The translations under genes were made by a program, and so were the position numbers. The notes beneath the pieces are model-generated. The model was not told the DNA's origin and made no database searches. It saw nothing but the letters and a program-made list of their open reading frames with translations. Positions 49,089-58,489 of a stretch of 64,000 bases of DNA are shown piece by piece. The stretch lies in the NCBI RefSeq assembly GCF_013276795.1, contig NZ_VMLR01000005.1, positions 91,422 to 155,421 of the forward strand, written 5' to 3'. The DNA is from Streptococcus sp. 2342. Its GTDB lineage: Bacteria; Bacillota; Bacilli; Lactobacillales; Streptococcaceae. How positions within the stretch are numbered: position 1 is the stretch's first letter; every line of letters starts with the position of its first letter.

Positions 49089-49541
49089 ATGGCACAACGT
49101 TACCAAAATATTATGGTCGCAATCGATGGTTCTAAGGAAGCGGACTTGGCTTTTATCAAGGGAGTTCATTCTGCTCTACGAAACAACGCTAAACTCACCA
49201 TCGCCCATGTCATTGACACACGCGCTCTCCAAAGCGTATCCACCTTTGATGCTGAAGTTTACGAACAACTCCAAGTCGACGCTGAAAGTCTGATGAAAGA
49301 GTACGAAAAGCGTGCTAAAGATGCTGGTGTGGCAGATGTTCATATCGTCATTGAAATGGGAAATCCAAAGACCCTACTGACACGTACTATTCCCGATGCT
49401 GAAGAAGTGGACCTCATCCTCGTTGGCGCAACTGGTCTCAACGCCTTTGAACGCCTCTTGGTCGGTTCTTCATCTGAATACATTCTCCGCCATGCTAAGG
49501 TCGATTTGCTGGTTGTGAGAGAACAAGAAAAAACTTTGTAA
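49089..49541 (+). CDS. Universal stress protein (UspA family)
   Basis: A 150-residue single Usp domain. It has IMVAIDGSKEADLAF at the start and the ATP-binding signature GATGLNAFERLLVGSSSEY (G-x2-G-x9-GS), so it is of the nucleotide-binding type. The start at ATG 49089 has GGAGG 8 bp upstream. Role: general stress survival, not defined further by the sequence. A terminator follows. Confidence 0.92.
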   Translation: MAQRYQNIMVAIDGSKEADLAFIKGVHSALRNNAKLTIAHVIDTRALQSVSTFDAEVYEQLQVDAESLMKEYEKRAKDAGVADVHIVIEMGNPKTLLTRTIPDAEEVDLILVGATGLNAFERLLVGSSSEYILRHAKVDLLVVREQEKTL

Positions 49542-49548
49542 TCACGAA

Positions 49549-49579
49549 GAAAAGGAGCCCCTAGCTCCTTTTTGTTTAC
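49549..49579 (+). terminator. Stress-protein gene terminator
   Basis: AAAAGGAGC ccct AGCTCCTTTTT. Confidence 0.9.
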
Positions 49580-49584
49580 TATTT

Positions 49585-49698
49585 ATACTCTTCGAAAATC
49601 TCTTCAAACCACGTCAACTTCCATCTGCAACCTCAAAAACATGTTTTGAGCAGCCTGCGGCTAGTTTCCTAGTTTGCTCTTTGATTTTCATTGAGTAT
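49585..49698 (-). repeat. BOX element forming the end of a coding region
   Basis: Plus strand from atactcttcgaaaatctctt to tgattttcattgagtat, 114 bp. The right end supplies the final codons and stop of the neighbouring HAD gene. Confidence 0.9.
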
Positions 49699-51079
49699 TA
49701 TTTCTCTCTTTATGGCGTTCGTAAGCCTTGAGCTGACGCTGCAGTTCCTTTTTAATAGCAGGTTCTGGGGCATATTTTTCTTCCCAATCATCTGGTTTTA
49801 AGATTTTGTGGGTCACTGGATCAAAATGAGCCTTGCCATCTGGAAAAATTTTCCCCATATTAGCCTGATGGACAATGTCAAAAATACGTTCTGGGTCCAC
49901 CCCCATCAAGACAAAACTACCGTAGGTGAAGTAAAGTGTGTCAATCAAGGCATCCACTTGCCCTATCAAATCTTGCTGAGCAGGTGTCTTCTTGGCTACT
50001 TTATCTGCTGCCTTATCAAGAGCTTGATGAAGTTGCGATACAGCTTGACCAAAATCCTCTTCAGAAGGACTAGCAGCTCGAACAAACTCCACCAATTCTT
50101 CTATTTTAAAGCCAGCCCTATGGGTTGCACCTTCTAAATCCCAAGCTCGAGGTTCTTCTTGGGTCCGTTCATCCATCATGTGATGGAAGGTCTTGACCTT
50201 ATTGAAATGATAGTCACGGCTGACAAAGACTTTTTCTGAGGCCAGAACACCAAAATGTTCCAAGGCCTTGTGGATTCCGTCTTGTTGATTGCTAGTGGTA
50301 ATGTGCTTGGCAACTTCCTTGACACTGCTACTACCATTTCCCATAGCGACCGACATACCGACACCCGCCAGCATTTCTAGGTCGTTATCTGAGTCACCAA
50401 AGGCCATGACTTGGTTAAGATCAAAACCATATTCTTTCCCAACTCGTCTAATGCCTTCCAATTTAGAGTTTCCTTGATTGATAACATCCGCTGCAAAAGG
50501 ATTGCTACGTGTCAATTTCAAGTCTTCAAAATCAGCTGCCGCCTTCTCAGACTCTTCTGGCGTCATCAGCATCAAAACTTGGTAGATAGGCTGATTCATC
50601 AGATGAAGCAGGTCTTCTTCCTTTTGGGGAACAACCTTGCTGACCATTCGATTAAAAGACTGACTCACTGTCCGAGTTAAAACAGAGGGAACGAAGCGAC
50701 TGATTCGTTGGGAAAAAGTTCCCAGACCAAAAGACATGATTTTGGAACCTAACATGGCATCCTTAGTCCCTAGGGCAATCTCCTTGCCCTCTTTTTTAGC
50801 ATACGTAATGAGATGGCGCAAATGTAACTTGGAAATTGGGCTCGTGAACAAGACTCTGTCTTTAGTAAAGATATACTGGCCATTGTAGGTTACCGCAAAA
50901 TCCAGATCCAAATCGTCCATCAATTCCTTAACAAAAAAAGGTCCTCGCCCTGTCGCTACGCCGACTAGTACCCCTTGTTCTTTGACAATCTTAATCGCGT
51001 CCTTAGTGGATTTCAAAACACTCTTGCGATCGTTGACCAAGGTTCCATCGATATCAAAAAAAACAGCTTTGACTTCCAT
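49688..51079 (-). CDS. HAD (Cof-type) hydrolase fused to a MazG-like domain
   Basis: A 463-residue two-domain protein. Residues 1-260 are a Cof-type HAD phosphatase (FFDIDGTLVNDRKS, VATGRGPFF, MAFGDSDNDLEMLAGVG). Residues about 290-440 look like an all-alpha NTP pyrophosphohydrolase: TFHHMMDERTQ, KIEELVEFVRAA, DALIDTLYFTYGSFVLMG and IFDIVHQANMGKIF. The pair suggests nucleotide clean-up, but the substrate is unknown. The last codons (Asn-Thr-Gln) and the TGA lie inside a BOX element. Divergent from ansA. Confidence 0.85.
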   Translation of the reverse strand: MEVKAVFFDIDGTLVNDRKSVLKSTKDAIKIVKEQGVLVGVATGRGPFFVKELMDDLDLDFAVTYNGQYIFTKDRVLFTSPISKLHLRHLITYAKKEGKEIALGTKDAMLGSKIMSFGLGTFSQRISRFVPSVLTRTVSQSFNRMVSKVVPQKEEDLLHLMNQPIYQVLMLMTPEESEKAAADFEDLKLTRSNPFAADVINQGNSKLEGIRRVGKEYGFDLNQVMAFGDSDNDLEMLAGVGMSVAMGNGSSSVKEVAKHITTSNQQDGIHKALEHFGVLASEKVFVSRDYHFNKVKTFHHMMDERTQEEPRAWDLEGATHRAGFKIEELVEFVRAASPSEEDFGQAVSQLHQALDKAADKVAKKTPAQQDLIGQVDALIDTLYFTYGSFVLMGVDPERIFDIVHQANMGKIFPDGKAHFDPVTHKILKPDDWEEKYAPEPAIKKELQRQLKAYERHKERNNTQ

Positions 51080-51144
51080 CCTATCCCAATCTCCCCTTTT
51101 GTGATACAATGATTATACCACATTTCAGAAAGAGTGAGTAAATC

Positions 51145-52107
51145 ATGCCTAAGAAAATCCTTGTTTTACATACAGGTGGGACTATTTCCATGCAGGCCGA
51201 TGCTTCTGGCGCTGTTGTGACGAGTTCAGATAATCCCATGAACCATGTGTCCAATCCCCTCGAAGGAATCCAAGTCCACGCCTTGGACTTTTTTAACCTG
51301 CCAAGCCCCCATATCAAGCCCAAGCATATGCTGGCCCTCTACAAAAAAATCAAAGAGGAAGCAGATAACTACGATGGAGTGGTAATCACACACGGAACCG
51401 ATACTTTGGAAGAAACAGCCTATTTCCTTGATACCATGGAAGTTCCCCATATCCCCATCGTTCTAACAGGAGCCATGCGTAGCTCCAATGAACTCGGCAG
51501 TGACGGTGTTTATAACTATCTGAGTGCTTTACGGGTGGCTAGCGATGACAAGGCTGCTGACAAAGGAGTTTTGGTCGTTATGAACGATGAAATCCACGCT
51601 GCCAAGTATGTCACCAAAACACATACGACTAACGTCAGCACCTTCCAGACTCCAACGCACGGGCCCCTCGGTCTCATCATGAAACAGGAAATCCTCTACT
51701 TCAAAACAGCTGAACCTCGTGTTCGCTTTGACCTTGATCACATACAAGGTTTAGTCCCTATCATCTCGGCCTATGCTGGTATGACAGATGAGCTGATTGA
51801 TATGCTGGATTTAGAACACTTGGACGGTTTGATTATCCAAGCCTTCGGAGCTGGTAATATTCCCAAAGAAACAGCTCAAAAATTAGAAAGCCTTCTGCAA
51901 AAAGGAATCCCAGTCGCTCTGGTTTCCCGATGCTTTAACGGTATTGCTGAGCCTGTTTATGCCTACCAGGGTGGAGGCGTGCAGTTGCAAAAGGCAGGTG
52001 TCTTCTTTGTCAAAGAACTCAATGCCCAAAAAGCCCGCTTGAAACTCCTCATCGCCCTCAATGCCGGACTAACAGGACAGGCTTTGAAAGACTATATGGA
52101 AGGCTAA
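51145..52107 (+). CDS. ansA: L-asparaginase, type I
   Basis: A 320-residue cytoplasmic asparaginase converting asparagine to aspartate and ammonia. The two catalytic threonine motifs are VLHTGGTISMQ near the N-terminus and THGTDTLEETAYFL around residue 80. No signal peptide. The last base of its TAA stop is the first base of a BOX remnant. It is divergent from the HAD-MazG gene, with a 65-bp gap. Confidence 0.93.
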   Translation: MPKKILVLHTGGTISMQADASGAVVTSSDNPMNHVSNPLEGIQVHALDFFNLPSPHIKPKHMLALYKKIKEEADNYDGVVITHGTDTLEETAYFLDTMEVPHIPIVLTGAMRSSNELGSDGVYNYLSALRVASDDKAADKGVLVVMNDEIHAAKYVTKTHTTNVSTFQTPTHGPLGLIMKQEILYFKTAEPRVRFDLDHIQGLVPIISAYAGMTDELIDMLDLEHLDGLIIQAFGAGNIPKETAQKLESLLQKGIPVALVSRCFNGIAEPVYAYQGGGVQLQKAGVFFVKELNAQKARLKLLIALNAGLTGQALKDYMEG

Positions 52108-52220
52108 TACTCTTCGAAAATCTCTTCAAACCACGTCAGCTTCCATCTGCAACCTCAAAGCAGTGTGTTGCGCAGCCTTTAACCAACCGCCTAGTCCGCT
52201 CTGTGGTATTCATTACTCAA
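52107..52220 (-). repeat. Decayed BOX element after ansA
   Basis: Clear at the left (tactcttcgaaaatctcttc, then ccacgtcagcttccatctgc) and heavily substituted at the right end. Confidence 0.8.
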
Positions 52221-52233
52221 CATCTCTTGTTTA

Positions 52234-52277
52234 AGAGCACAAAATCAGGAAATCTTCACGATTCCCTGATTTTTTTC
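52234..52277 (-). terminator. ccpA terminator
   Basis: Minus strand AAATCAGGGAATC gtgaa GATTTCCTGATTT, with U-rich flank. Confidence 0.85.
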
Positions 52278-53287
52278 TATTTCCGTTTTCGTGTTGAACG
52301 ACGTTCTGTCAAACCATGAGGCAAGAGAACTTCACGTTCTTCCAACTCTTCCTTGTGCATAATCTTAGTCAACATACGCATACTAATGGCACCAAGGTCA
52401 TAAAGAGGTTGGGCGATAGTGGTCAAGTTTGGACGGGTAAAGCGTGCAATTTGCGAATCATCACTAGTAATGATCTCAAATTCTTCTGGTACTGACACAC
52501 CTTTATCAGCCAAACCATTCAAGACTCCTGCTGCCAACTCATCACCTGTCACAACTGCTGCAGTTGCATTTGATGAAATCAAACGCTCTGCTAAGGCGTA
52601 ACCATCATCATAACTATATTTAGATTCAAATACCAAACCCTCACTATAAGCGATTCCTGCTTTTTTCAAGGCTTCCTTGTAGCCAACTAAACGAACCTTA
52701 CCATTGATGTCATCCACTAGCGGACCGCTAACGAAAGCAATACGTTCATTTTCTTTAGCAAGGTAACTCACTGCATCAATCGTTGCTTGCTTATAATCAA
52801 TATTGACACTTGGAAGCTGATGTTCTACATCCACAGTTCCTGCGAGAACAATCGGAGTACGTGAACGCGAAAATTCTGAGCGAATTTTATCTGTCAAGTG
52901 ATAACCCATAAAGATAATGCCATCTACCTGCTTTGAAAAGAGGGTATTAACAACAGAAACTTCTTTCTCGTTATCTTCATCGCTATTAGCTAGGACAATA
53001 TTGTACTTGTACATTTCTGCAATATCATCAATCCCCTTGGCCAAACTCGAAAAATAACCATTGGTAATATTTGGAATCACGACACCGACAGTGGTTGTCT
53101 TTTTACTTGCAAGACCACGCGCAACTGCATTTGGACGATAATCCAAACGATCAATTACCTCTAGCACTTTTTTACGGGTATTCTCTTTTACATTTTTATT
53201 GCCATTGACCACACGGCTGACCGTCGCCATGGAAACTCCAGCTTCACGGGCGACATCATAAATCGTTACTGTATCATCTGTATTCAT
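52277..53287 (-). CDS. ccpA: Catabolite control protein A
   Basis: A 336-residue LacI-family regulator. Helix-turn-helix TIYDVAREAGVSMATVSRVV, hinge helix YRPNAVARGLASKK, then a periplasmic-binding-protein-like core that binds HPr-Ser-P. It is the global regulator of carbon use in Gram-positives and acts at cre sites; a near-perfect cre sits in its own promoter. Confidence 0.95.
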   Translation of the reverse strand: MNTDDTVTIYDVAREAGVSMATVSRVVNGNKNVKENTRKKVLEVIDRLDYRPNAVARGLASKKTTTVGVVIPNITNGYFSSLAKGIDDIAEMYKYNIVLANSDEDNEKEVSVVNTLFSKQVDGIIFMGYHLTDKIRSEFSRSRTPIVLAGTVDVEHQLPSVNIDYKQATIDAVSYLAKENERIAFVSGPLVDDINGKVRLVGYKEALKKAGIAYSEGLVFESKYSYDDGYALAERLISSNATAAVVTGDELAAGVLNGLADKGVSVPEEFEIITSDDSQIARFTRPNLTTIAQPLYDLGAISMRMLTKIMHKEELEEREVLLPHGLTERRSTRKRK

Positions 53288-53372
53288 TCCATTTCCTTTC
53301 TATATCATACCTCACGAGACTCCAAAAAAAGAGACGGTATGAAAATTTCGTTTTCATGATTCTACTTATTCC

Positions 53373-53401
53373 ATTTTATCACTATTTGTAAACACTTTCA
53401 A
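53373..53401 (-). promoter_or_regulatory. ccpA promoter with cre
   Basis: Minus strand TTGAAA (53396-53401), 17-bp spacer, TAAAAT (53373-53378). TGAAAGTGTTTACA (53387-53400) matches cre in 13 of 14 positions and overlaps the -35, so CcpA should repress itself. Confidence 0.75.
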
Positions 53402-53471
53402 GTATTTTTTGAAGATTGTTTGAAAAAAATTTCATAGAAAGCTATGTTTATGAAGAAAAAATTACCTTTTC

Positions 53472-53500
53472 TTGATTTTTAATCCTATTTGCTGTATGAT
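53472..53500 (+). promoter_or_regulatory. Promoter of the DUF960 gene
   Basis: TTGATT (53472-53477), 17-bp spacer, TATGAT (53495-53500). Confidence 0.65.
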
Positions 53501-53525
53501 AAGGGAAAAGAAAGGGGGAAGAAAT

Positions 53526-53843
53526 ATGGCTTTTACCAATACCCACATGCGGTCTGCTAGCTTTGGCATTGTTACCAGTTTGCCTGATGACGTTATTGAC
53601 TCTTTTTGGTATATCATCGACCACTTCTTAAAAAATGTCTTTGAATTGGAGGAGGAACTCGAGTTTCAATTGCTTAATAACCAAGGAAAAATTACCTTCC
53701 ACTTTTCAAGTCAACATCTCCCTACAGCTATTGATTTTGACTTTAACCACCCTTTCGACCCTCTTTATCCCCCGAGAGTCCTAGTTTTAGATATGGACGG
53801 TAGAGAGACTATCCTCCTCCCAGAAGAAAATGACCTATTTTAA
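53526..53843 (+). CDS. DUF960 family protein
   Basis: A 105-residue cytoplasmic protein, MAFTNTHMRSASFGIVTSLP at the start. The pattern (SLPDDVIDSFWYIIDHFLK, then F.FSSQHLPTAIDFDFNHPF) matches the DUF960 family of streptococci and related Firmicutes. No function is known. AAAGGGGGAAG precedes ATG 53526. Confidence 0.82.
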   Translation: MAFTNTHMRSASFGIVTSLPDDVIDSFWYIIDHFLKNVFELEEELEFQLLNNQGKITFHFSSQHLPTAIDFDFNHPFDPLYPPRVLVLDMDGRETILLPEENDLF

Positions 53844-53891
53844 AAACTCTAGCCTTCAGTTGCAAGTGACTGAAAACTAGAGTTTTTTCTA
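53843..53891. terminator. Bidirectional terminator, DUF960 / folate operon
   Basis: AAAACTCTAGCCTTCAGT / ACTGAAAACTAGAGTTTT with T runs on both sides, between two converging genes. Confidence 0.9.
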
Positions 53892-54701
53892 TTTTTTCAA
53901 AGCATTATACAAGTTACGGACAGGTTGCTTTAATGTCGGATGGATAAAATGAGGCGCAATTTCCTGTAAGGATTCAAGGACAAAAAGGCGTTCCGCTATG
54001 TAAGGATGAGGCAAGATGAGGTCGTCTGTATAAAGAATCTGATCCTCTACAAAGAGCAAGTCCAAATCAATCAAACGAGGTCCCCAATGTACTTCTCTCA
54101 CCCGTCCCATCTCTGACTCAATGGCTAACAAGCTCTCTAATAGAACTGGGGCGAGCAACCAGGTTTCTACTTCAACCACTTGATTAGCAAAGCTATCCTG
54201 CTCCACACCACCCCAAGGCTCCGTCGCCAAGACACTGGACTCTTTGAGAATATGGATACCTCGATTTCGCATTTTCTCAATGGCTTGTTTCAAGTTTGCT
54301 TGTTTATCTCCCATATTGCTTCCTAGGGCGATAAAGGCTCGTTGCTTGCGGCGATGAATGGTTACCGAGCAAGTATCTAGTGGCAAATGCACTGGCGCCC
54401 AAGGTTTTTTCAGTTCCAGCTTTATTTCTTGGACAAGAGGATAGGCCTCAAAAGTACGTTCTACCAGTTTGTAGGCTACCGTTTCAATCAAGTCCTCAGT
54501 GGTTTCCTGAAACCAAGTCGTCCACTGCTGACACAGTTCTCCATAATGGACAGAAGCCGTTAAATCCAAGTCTGTCGCCGCCTTGGTCATATCATAGGAT
54601 AGGATTGCGGAAATAACAAACTTCTGCCCCAATTCTTTCTCACTAGGAAAAAGACCATGGTAGGCAAAAATTTCCAAATCTTTAATCTGCAGTTGATCCA
54701 T
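53889..54701 (-). CDS. folK: Dihydroneopterin aldolase / HPPK bifunctional enzyme
   Basis: A 270-residue fusion, called SulD in pneumococcus. Residues 1-118 are FolB ([20 protein letters not shown]), which cleaves dihydroneopterin; residues 120-270 are FolK ([43 protein letters not shown]), which pyrophosphorylates 6-hydroxymethyl-dihydropterin. The two adjacent folate steps are carried on one chain. Last gene of folP-folC-folE-folKB, behind an internal terminator-like hairpin. Confidence 0.95.
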   Translation of the reverse strand: MDQLQIKDLEIFAYHGLFPSEKELGQKFVISAILSYDMTKAATDLDLTASVHYGELCQQWTTWFQETTEDLIETVAYKLVERTFEAYPLVQEIKLELKKPWAPVHLPLDTCSVTIHRRKQRAFIALGSNMGDKQANLKQAIEKMRNRGIHILKESSVLATEPWGGVEQDSFANQVVEVETWLLAPVLLESLLAIESEMGRVREVHWGPRLIDLDLLFVEDQILYTDDLILPHPYIAERLFVLESLQEIAPHFIHPTLKQPVRNLYNALKK

Positions 54702-54716
54702 AATGATTCCTTTCTA

Positions 54717-54746
54717 GAAAAATCCGCCCAAAGCGGATTCTTTTTA
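54717..54746 (-). terminator. Terminator-like hairpin inside the folate operon
   Basis: The folE-folKB gap holds, on the plus strand, GAAAAATCCGC / GCGGATTCTTTTT. On the minus strand this is AATCCGC tttg GGCGGATTTTTC. It precedes folKB and may reduce its expression. Confidence 0.7.
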
Positions 54747-55298
54747 TAGTCCCATTAAACGATAAGCCTGATCTCGGAGGTCCTTATCTGTTTCAAATAG
54801 ACCACGAGCTACTGTCGTCAAGGTTGCAGTGCCTGGTTTTCTGACACCACGCATACTCATACACATATGTTCTGCCTCAATGACAACAAAGGCTCCCTTA
54901 GCTCCTAGATAGTCCATCAAGGCATCGGCCACTTCGATATTCAATCGTTCTTGGATTTGTGGCTTTTTCGAATAAACTTCAACCGTACGGGCAAGTTTGG
55001 ACAAACCTGCCACACGACCATCTGGAATGTAGGCTATGTGTGCTCTACCATAAAATGGCAAGAAGTGGTGTTCACACATGGTATGGAAAAAGATATCCTT
55101 TTCTACCACCATATTATCGTCAATAATCTCAAAGGATTTTGACAAATGTTCCTCCGCTGTTTGACCAAGACCTGAAAAAATCTCTTGGTACATACGAGCG
55201 ACACGAGCAGGTGTTTCCTGCAAGCCCTCGCGATTAACGTCTTCTCCTACAGCCTCGATAATCATTTTTACAGCTGCTTCAATCTTTTGTGTATCCAT
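54744..55298 (-). CDS. folE: GTP cyclohydrolase I
   Basis: A 184-residue enzyme (SulC) that opens folate synthesis from GTP. Zinc and substrate motif [18 protein letters not shown] and C-terminal [13 protein letters not shown] are complete. It overlaps folC by 20 bp. Confidence 0.96.
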   Translation of the reverse strand: MDTQKIEAAVKMIIEAVGEDVNREGLQETPARVARMYQEIFSGLGQTAEEHLSKSFEIIDDNMVVEKDIFFHTMCEHHFLPFYGRAHIAYIPDGRVAGLSKLARTVEVYSKKPQIQERLNIEVADALMDYLGAKGAFVVIEAEHMCMSMRGVRKPGTATLTTVARGLFETDKDLRDQAYRLMGL

Positions 55299-56601
55299 TC
55301 TCGTTTTTCCTCTCCATCAGATAGGCTCTCACTTGGCTCGAGAAATACAAGGAACCTGTGACAATCCTAACTGTTTTTTTCTCTTCTTTTTTATCTGTCA
55401 ATTTCTGCTCTAGAAAATCCTGCCAACCTTGGTAGTTGAGATTTCTAGACTTAGCCGCCTCTTCCAGCACGCTTTCATCAGTCGCCCGACTATCGTCAAA
55501 ATGTGTTAGAGTTAGCTCGGTATCTGGCATGGCCCCCAGCAAGTCCAACATATCCTCCAAGGCCTTGGTTTTGATGCAAGTAAAGAGGATTTCCTTACGA
55601 TAATCCGCAAAGCGTTCTTGCAAGGTTGCCAATAAGGCCTTGATCGCATGGGGATTGTGGGCTCCATCCAAAATCATCAGGGGGTCTCTCGACACAACTT
55701 CCAAACGCCCTGGCCAACTTGTTTCTTCCAAGGCTTGACCAAGCAGGTCATTGCTTGCTAGCTCTCGACCATGTTCTTGACAAAAAGTATCAAGTAAAGC
55801 TATGGCCATCCCAGCATTCTCTATCTGGTGCAAGCCAAGCAGGCCAGTTTGGAAGCGACCTTGCCTGACAACACTTGTATAGTCAAAGACTTCGCCTGTA
55901 ACCACACTCTTTTGATGGCTGACCTGATAATCTGTCCCGTAGGCAAGTCTCGGCGCATCTTTCCCTTCCGCAATGCGGTCAATCACAGCCAAAGCTTCTG
56001 GAGCGATACGACCTGTTATCAAGGGAATACCTTGTTTGATAATACCAGCTTTCTGCTCTGCTATGGCTTCCAAGGTATCACCAAGTAGGGCCACATGGTC
56101 CAAGCCAATAGTCGTAATTCCTGTCAAAATGGGCTGACAGACATTGGTACTATCTAAAAGTCCACCCATACCGACTTCCATGATAGCCACTTCTACTTGC
56201 TCTGCGGCAAAGTAGTCATAGGCCAGGGCTGTGATAATCTCAAACTCGGTTGTACCCTGTAAATTGGCGACCGCTTCTCCCTCCAGCAAAGACTGATAGT
56301 CTGCCATGAGGGCTTCTAGCCTAGCCTCTGGAATGGATTCCCCATTGATGCTAATCTGGTCTGTGTAATGAATGAGATAGGGCGAGCTGAACACCCCAAC
56401 TCTCAGCCCTAGCTTTTCCAGCATATTCTTCAAAAAAGCAATGGTCGAACCCTTGCCGTTAGTCCCTCCGATATGGATGACCTTGAGTTTGAGATGGGGA
56501 TTTCCACGCAAGGCTAACAGTTCCACCATTCGTTCCAAGCCAAAATGCGGTTGATCCGTCCGGTAGTTAGCAATCCACTGATTGTTTTCAATTTCTTTCA
56601 T
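55279..56601 (-). CDS. folC: Folylpolyglutamate / dihydrofolate synthase
   Basis: A 440-residue Mur-ligase-type enzyme (SulB) that adds glutamate to dihydropteroate and folates. P-loop [35 protein letters not shown], and a late [13 protein letters not shown] motif. It starts one base after the folP stop. Confidence 0.95.
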   Translation of the reverse strand: MKEIENNQWIANYRTDQPHFGLERMVELLALRGNPHLKLKVIHIGGTNGKGSTIAFLKNMLEKLGLRVGVFSSPYLIHYTDQISINGESIPEARLEALMADYQSLLEGEAVANLQGTTEFEIITALAYDYFAAEQVEVAIMEVGMGGLLDSTNVCQPILTGITTIGLDHVALLGDTLEAIAEQKAGIIKQGIPLITGRIAPEALAVIDRIAEGKDAPRLAYGTDYQVSHQKSVVTGEVFDYTSVVRQGRFQTGLLGLHQIENAGMAIALLDTFCQEHGRELASNDLLGQALEETSWPGRLEVVSRDPLMILDGAHNPHAIKALLATLQERFADYRKEILFTCIKTKALEDMLDLLGAMPDTELTLTHFDDSRATDESVLEEAAKSRNLNYQGWQDFLEQKLTDKKEEKKTVRIVTGSLYFSSQVRAYLMERKNENGYTKD

Positions 56602-56602
56602 C

Positions 56603-57592
<990 letters not shown>

Positions 57593-57594
57593 CT

Positions 57595-57600
57595 ATTTTA
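57595..57600 (-). promoter_or_regulatory. Folate operon extended -10
   Basis: TAAAAT on the minus strand, preceded by TATGG (TNTGN). No good -35 at 17 bp. About 40 bp before the folP start. Confidence 0.5.
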
Positions 57601-57608
57601 CCATAAAA

Positions 57609-57646
57609 AGAAAAAGATGGACACTATTGCATTCATCTTTTTTCCC
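57609..57646 (-). terminator. CPBP gene terminator
   Basis: Minus strand AAAAGATG ... CATCTTTTT followed by CTTTTT. Confidence 0.6.
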
Positions 57647-57677
57647 AATAGAAACAAGTAAGCAATTGTCAAAAATC

Positions 57678-58388
57678 TTAAACAGAAATCCCTAATGTCC
57701 GACTCATGATCACCACAAGAGCCAACAAACAGAAAGCAACCCCATTCACAATCATGTGAAGTAAGATAGACATTTCCAAACGTTGGGTTTTATAAACTGT
57801 CCAAGTTAGCACAGTTGACATTCCTCCATAGATAAGAAGAGAAGGTAGATTTGTCGGTAAATGAAGCAAGGCAAAGATAATAGCACCGACTATATAACCC
57901 ACATTTTCTTTACCACGAAAGAGTTTTTTAGGAATCACTCCTCGACATAAAATCTCCTCACAAATAGGAGCTATTAGAACCAGTAAGAAAAAACTGGAAA
58001 TTAAGGAACTATTCTGGACCAAATCATTAATATTTGATTGATTGCTGGTTGTTGTTTCATTCATCAAACGCAGTAAGACCACACCAAGAATATTAAAGGC
58101 AAGAATCACTAGATAGCTTAAGGCCAATCTAGCCAAATCCTTAACCTTGAAAAACGATAAACCAAAACTAGCCAACTGTGTTTTCCTAGCACCTATTATA
58201 AATACAGTTAAAACCACAAGAGATAAGGTCCCTACTAATAGTCCAGTTTGAAGCAGTGGAAATTTTCTGCTAGTTAGAAAAGTTGCTAGAGCTAAAGGAA
58301 ACTGAGAAAACAAAAGCCCTACTAGAAAGATTATTAACCACTTCCCCCTGTTTAATACTTCATCCCAAATATTCTTTTTTATCATCAA
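57678..58388 (-). CDS. CPBP (Abi) family intramembrane protease
   Basis: A 236-residue membrane protein with about seven helices. Protease motifs are ICEEILCRGVIPKKLF (EExxxR) and FALLHLPTN (FxxxH), followed by a late LHMIVNG. In Gram-positives such proteins act in bacteriocin self-immunity or protein processing; no bacteriocin gene lies nearby. Two adjacent ATGs are possible starts. Confidence 0.82.
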   Translation of the reverse strand: MMIKKNIWDEVLNRGKWLIIFLVGLLFSQFPLALATFLTSRKFPLLQTGLLVGTLSLVVLTVFIIGARKTQLASFGLSFFKVKDLARLALSYLVILAFNILGVVLLRLMNETTTSNQSNINDLVQNSSLISSFFLLVLIAPICEEILCRGVIPKKLFRGKENVGYIVGAIIFALLHLPTNLPSLLIYGGMSTVLTWTVYKTQRLEMSILLHMIVNGVAFCLLALVVIMSRTLGISV

Positions 58389-58453
58389 TTATACTCCTAC
58401 CATTCAATCAAAATCACCTACCTAGTTTGAAGCAATTTTCAAGTAACTATAAT

Positions 58454-58488
58454 ATAAAAAGGGGAGAACCCCTTTTTATATTATAGCA
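58454..58488 (-). terminator. NCS2 permease gene terminator
   Basis: Minus strand AAAAAGGGG ttct CCCCTTTTTAT, directly after the stop. Confidence 0.85.
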
Positions 58489-58489
58489 T

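Noticed and set aside
53350..53366. Second cre at tgaaaatttcgttttca upstream of ccpA
   Set aside because: It is an AT-rich palindrome, but the spacing is three bases too long for the cre consensus. The site at 53387-53400 fits far better.
57678..58388. Bacteriocin immunity role for the CPBP protease
   Set aside because: No bacteriocin precursor, transporter or two-component genes occur in the surrounding 10 kb.
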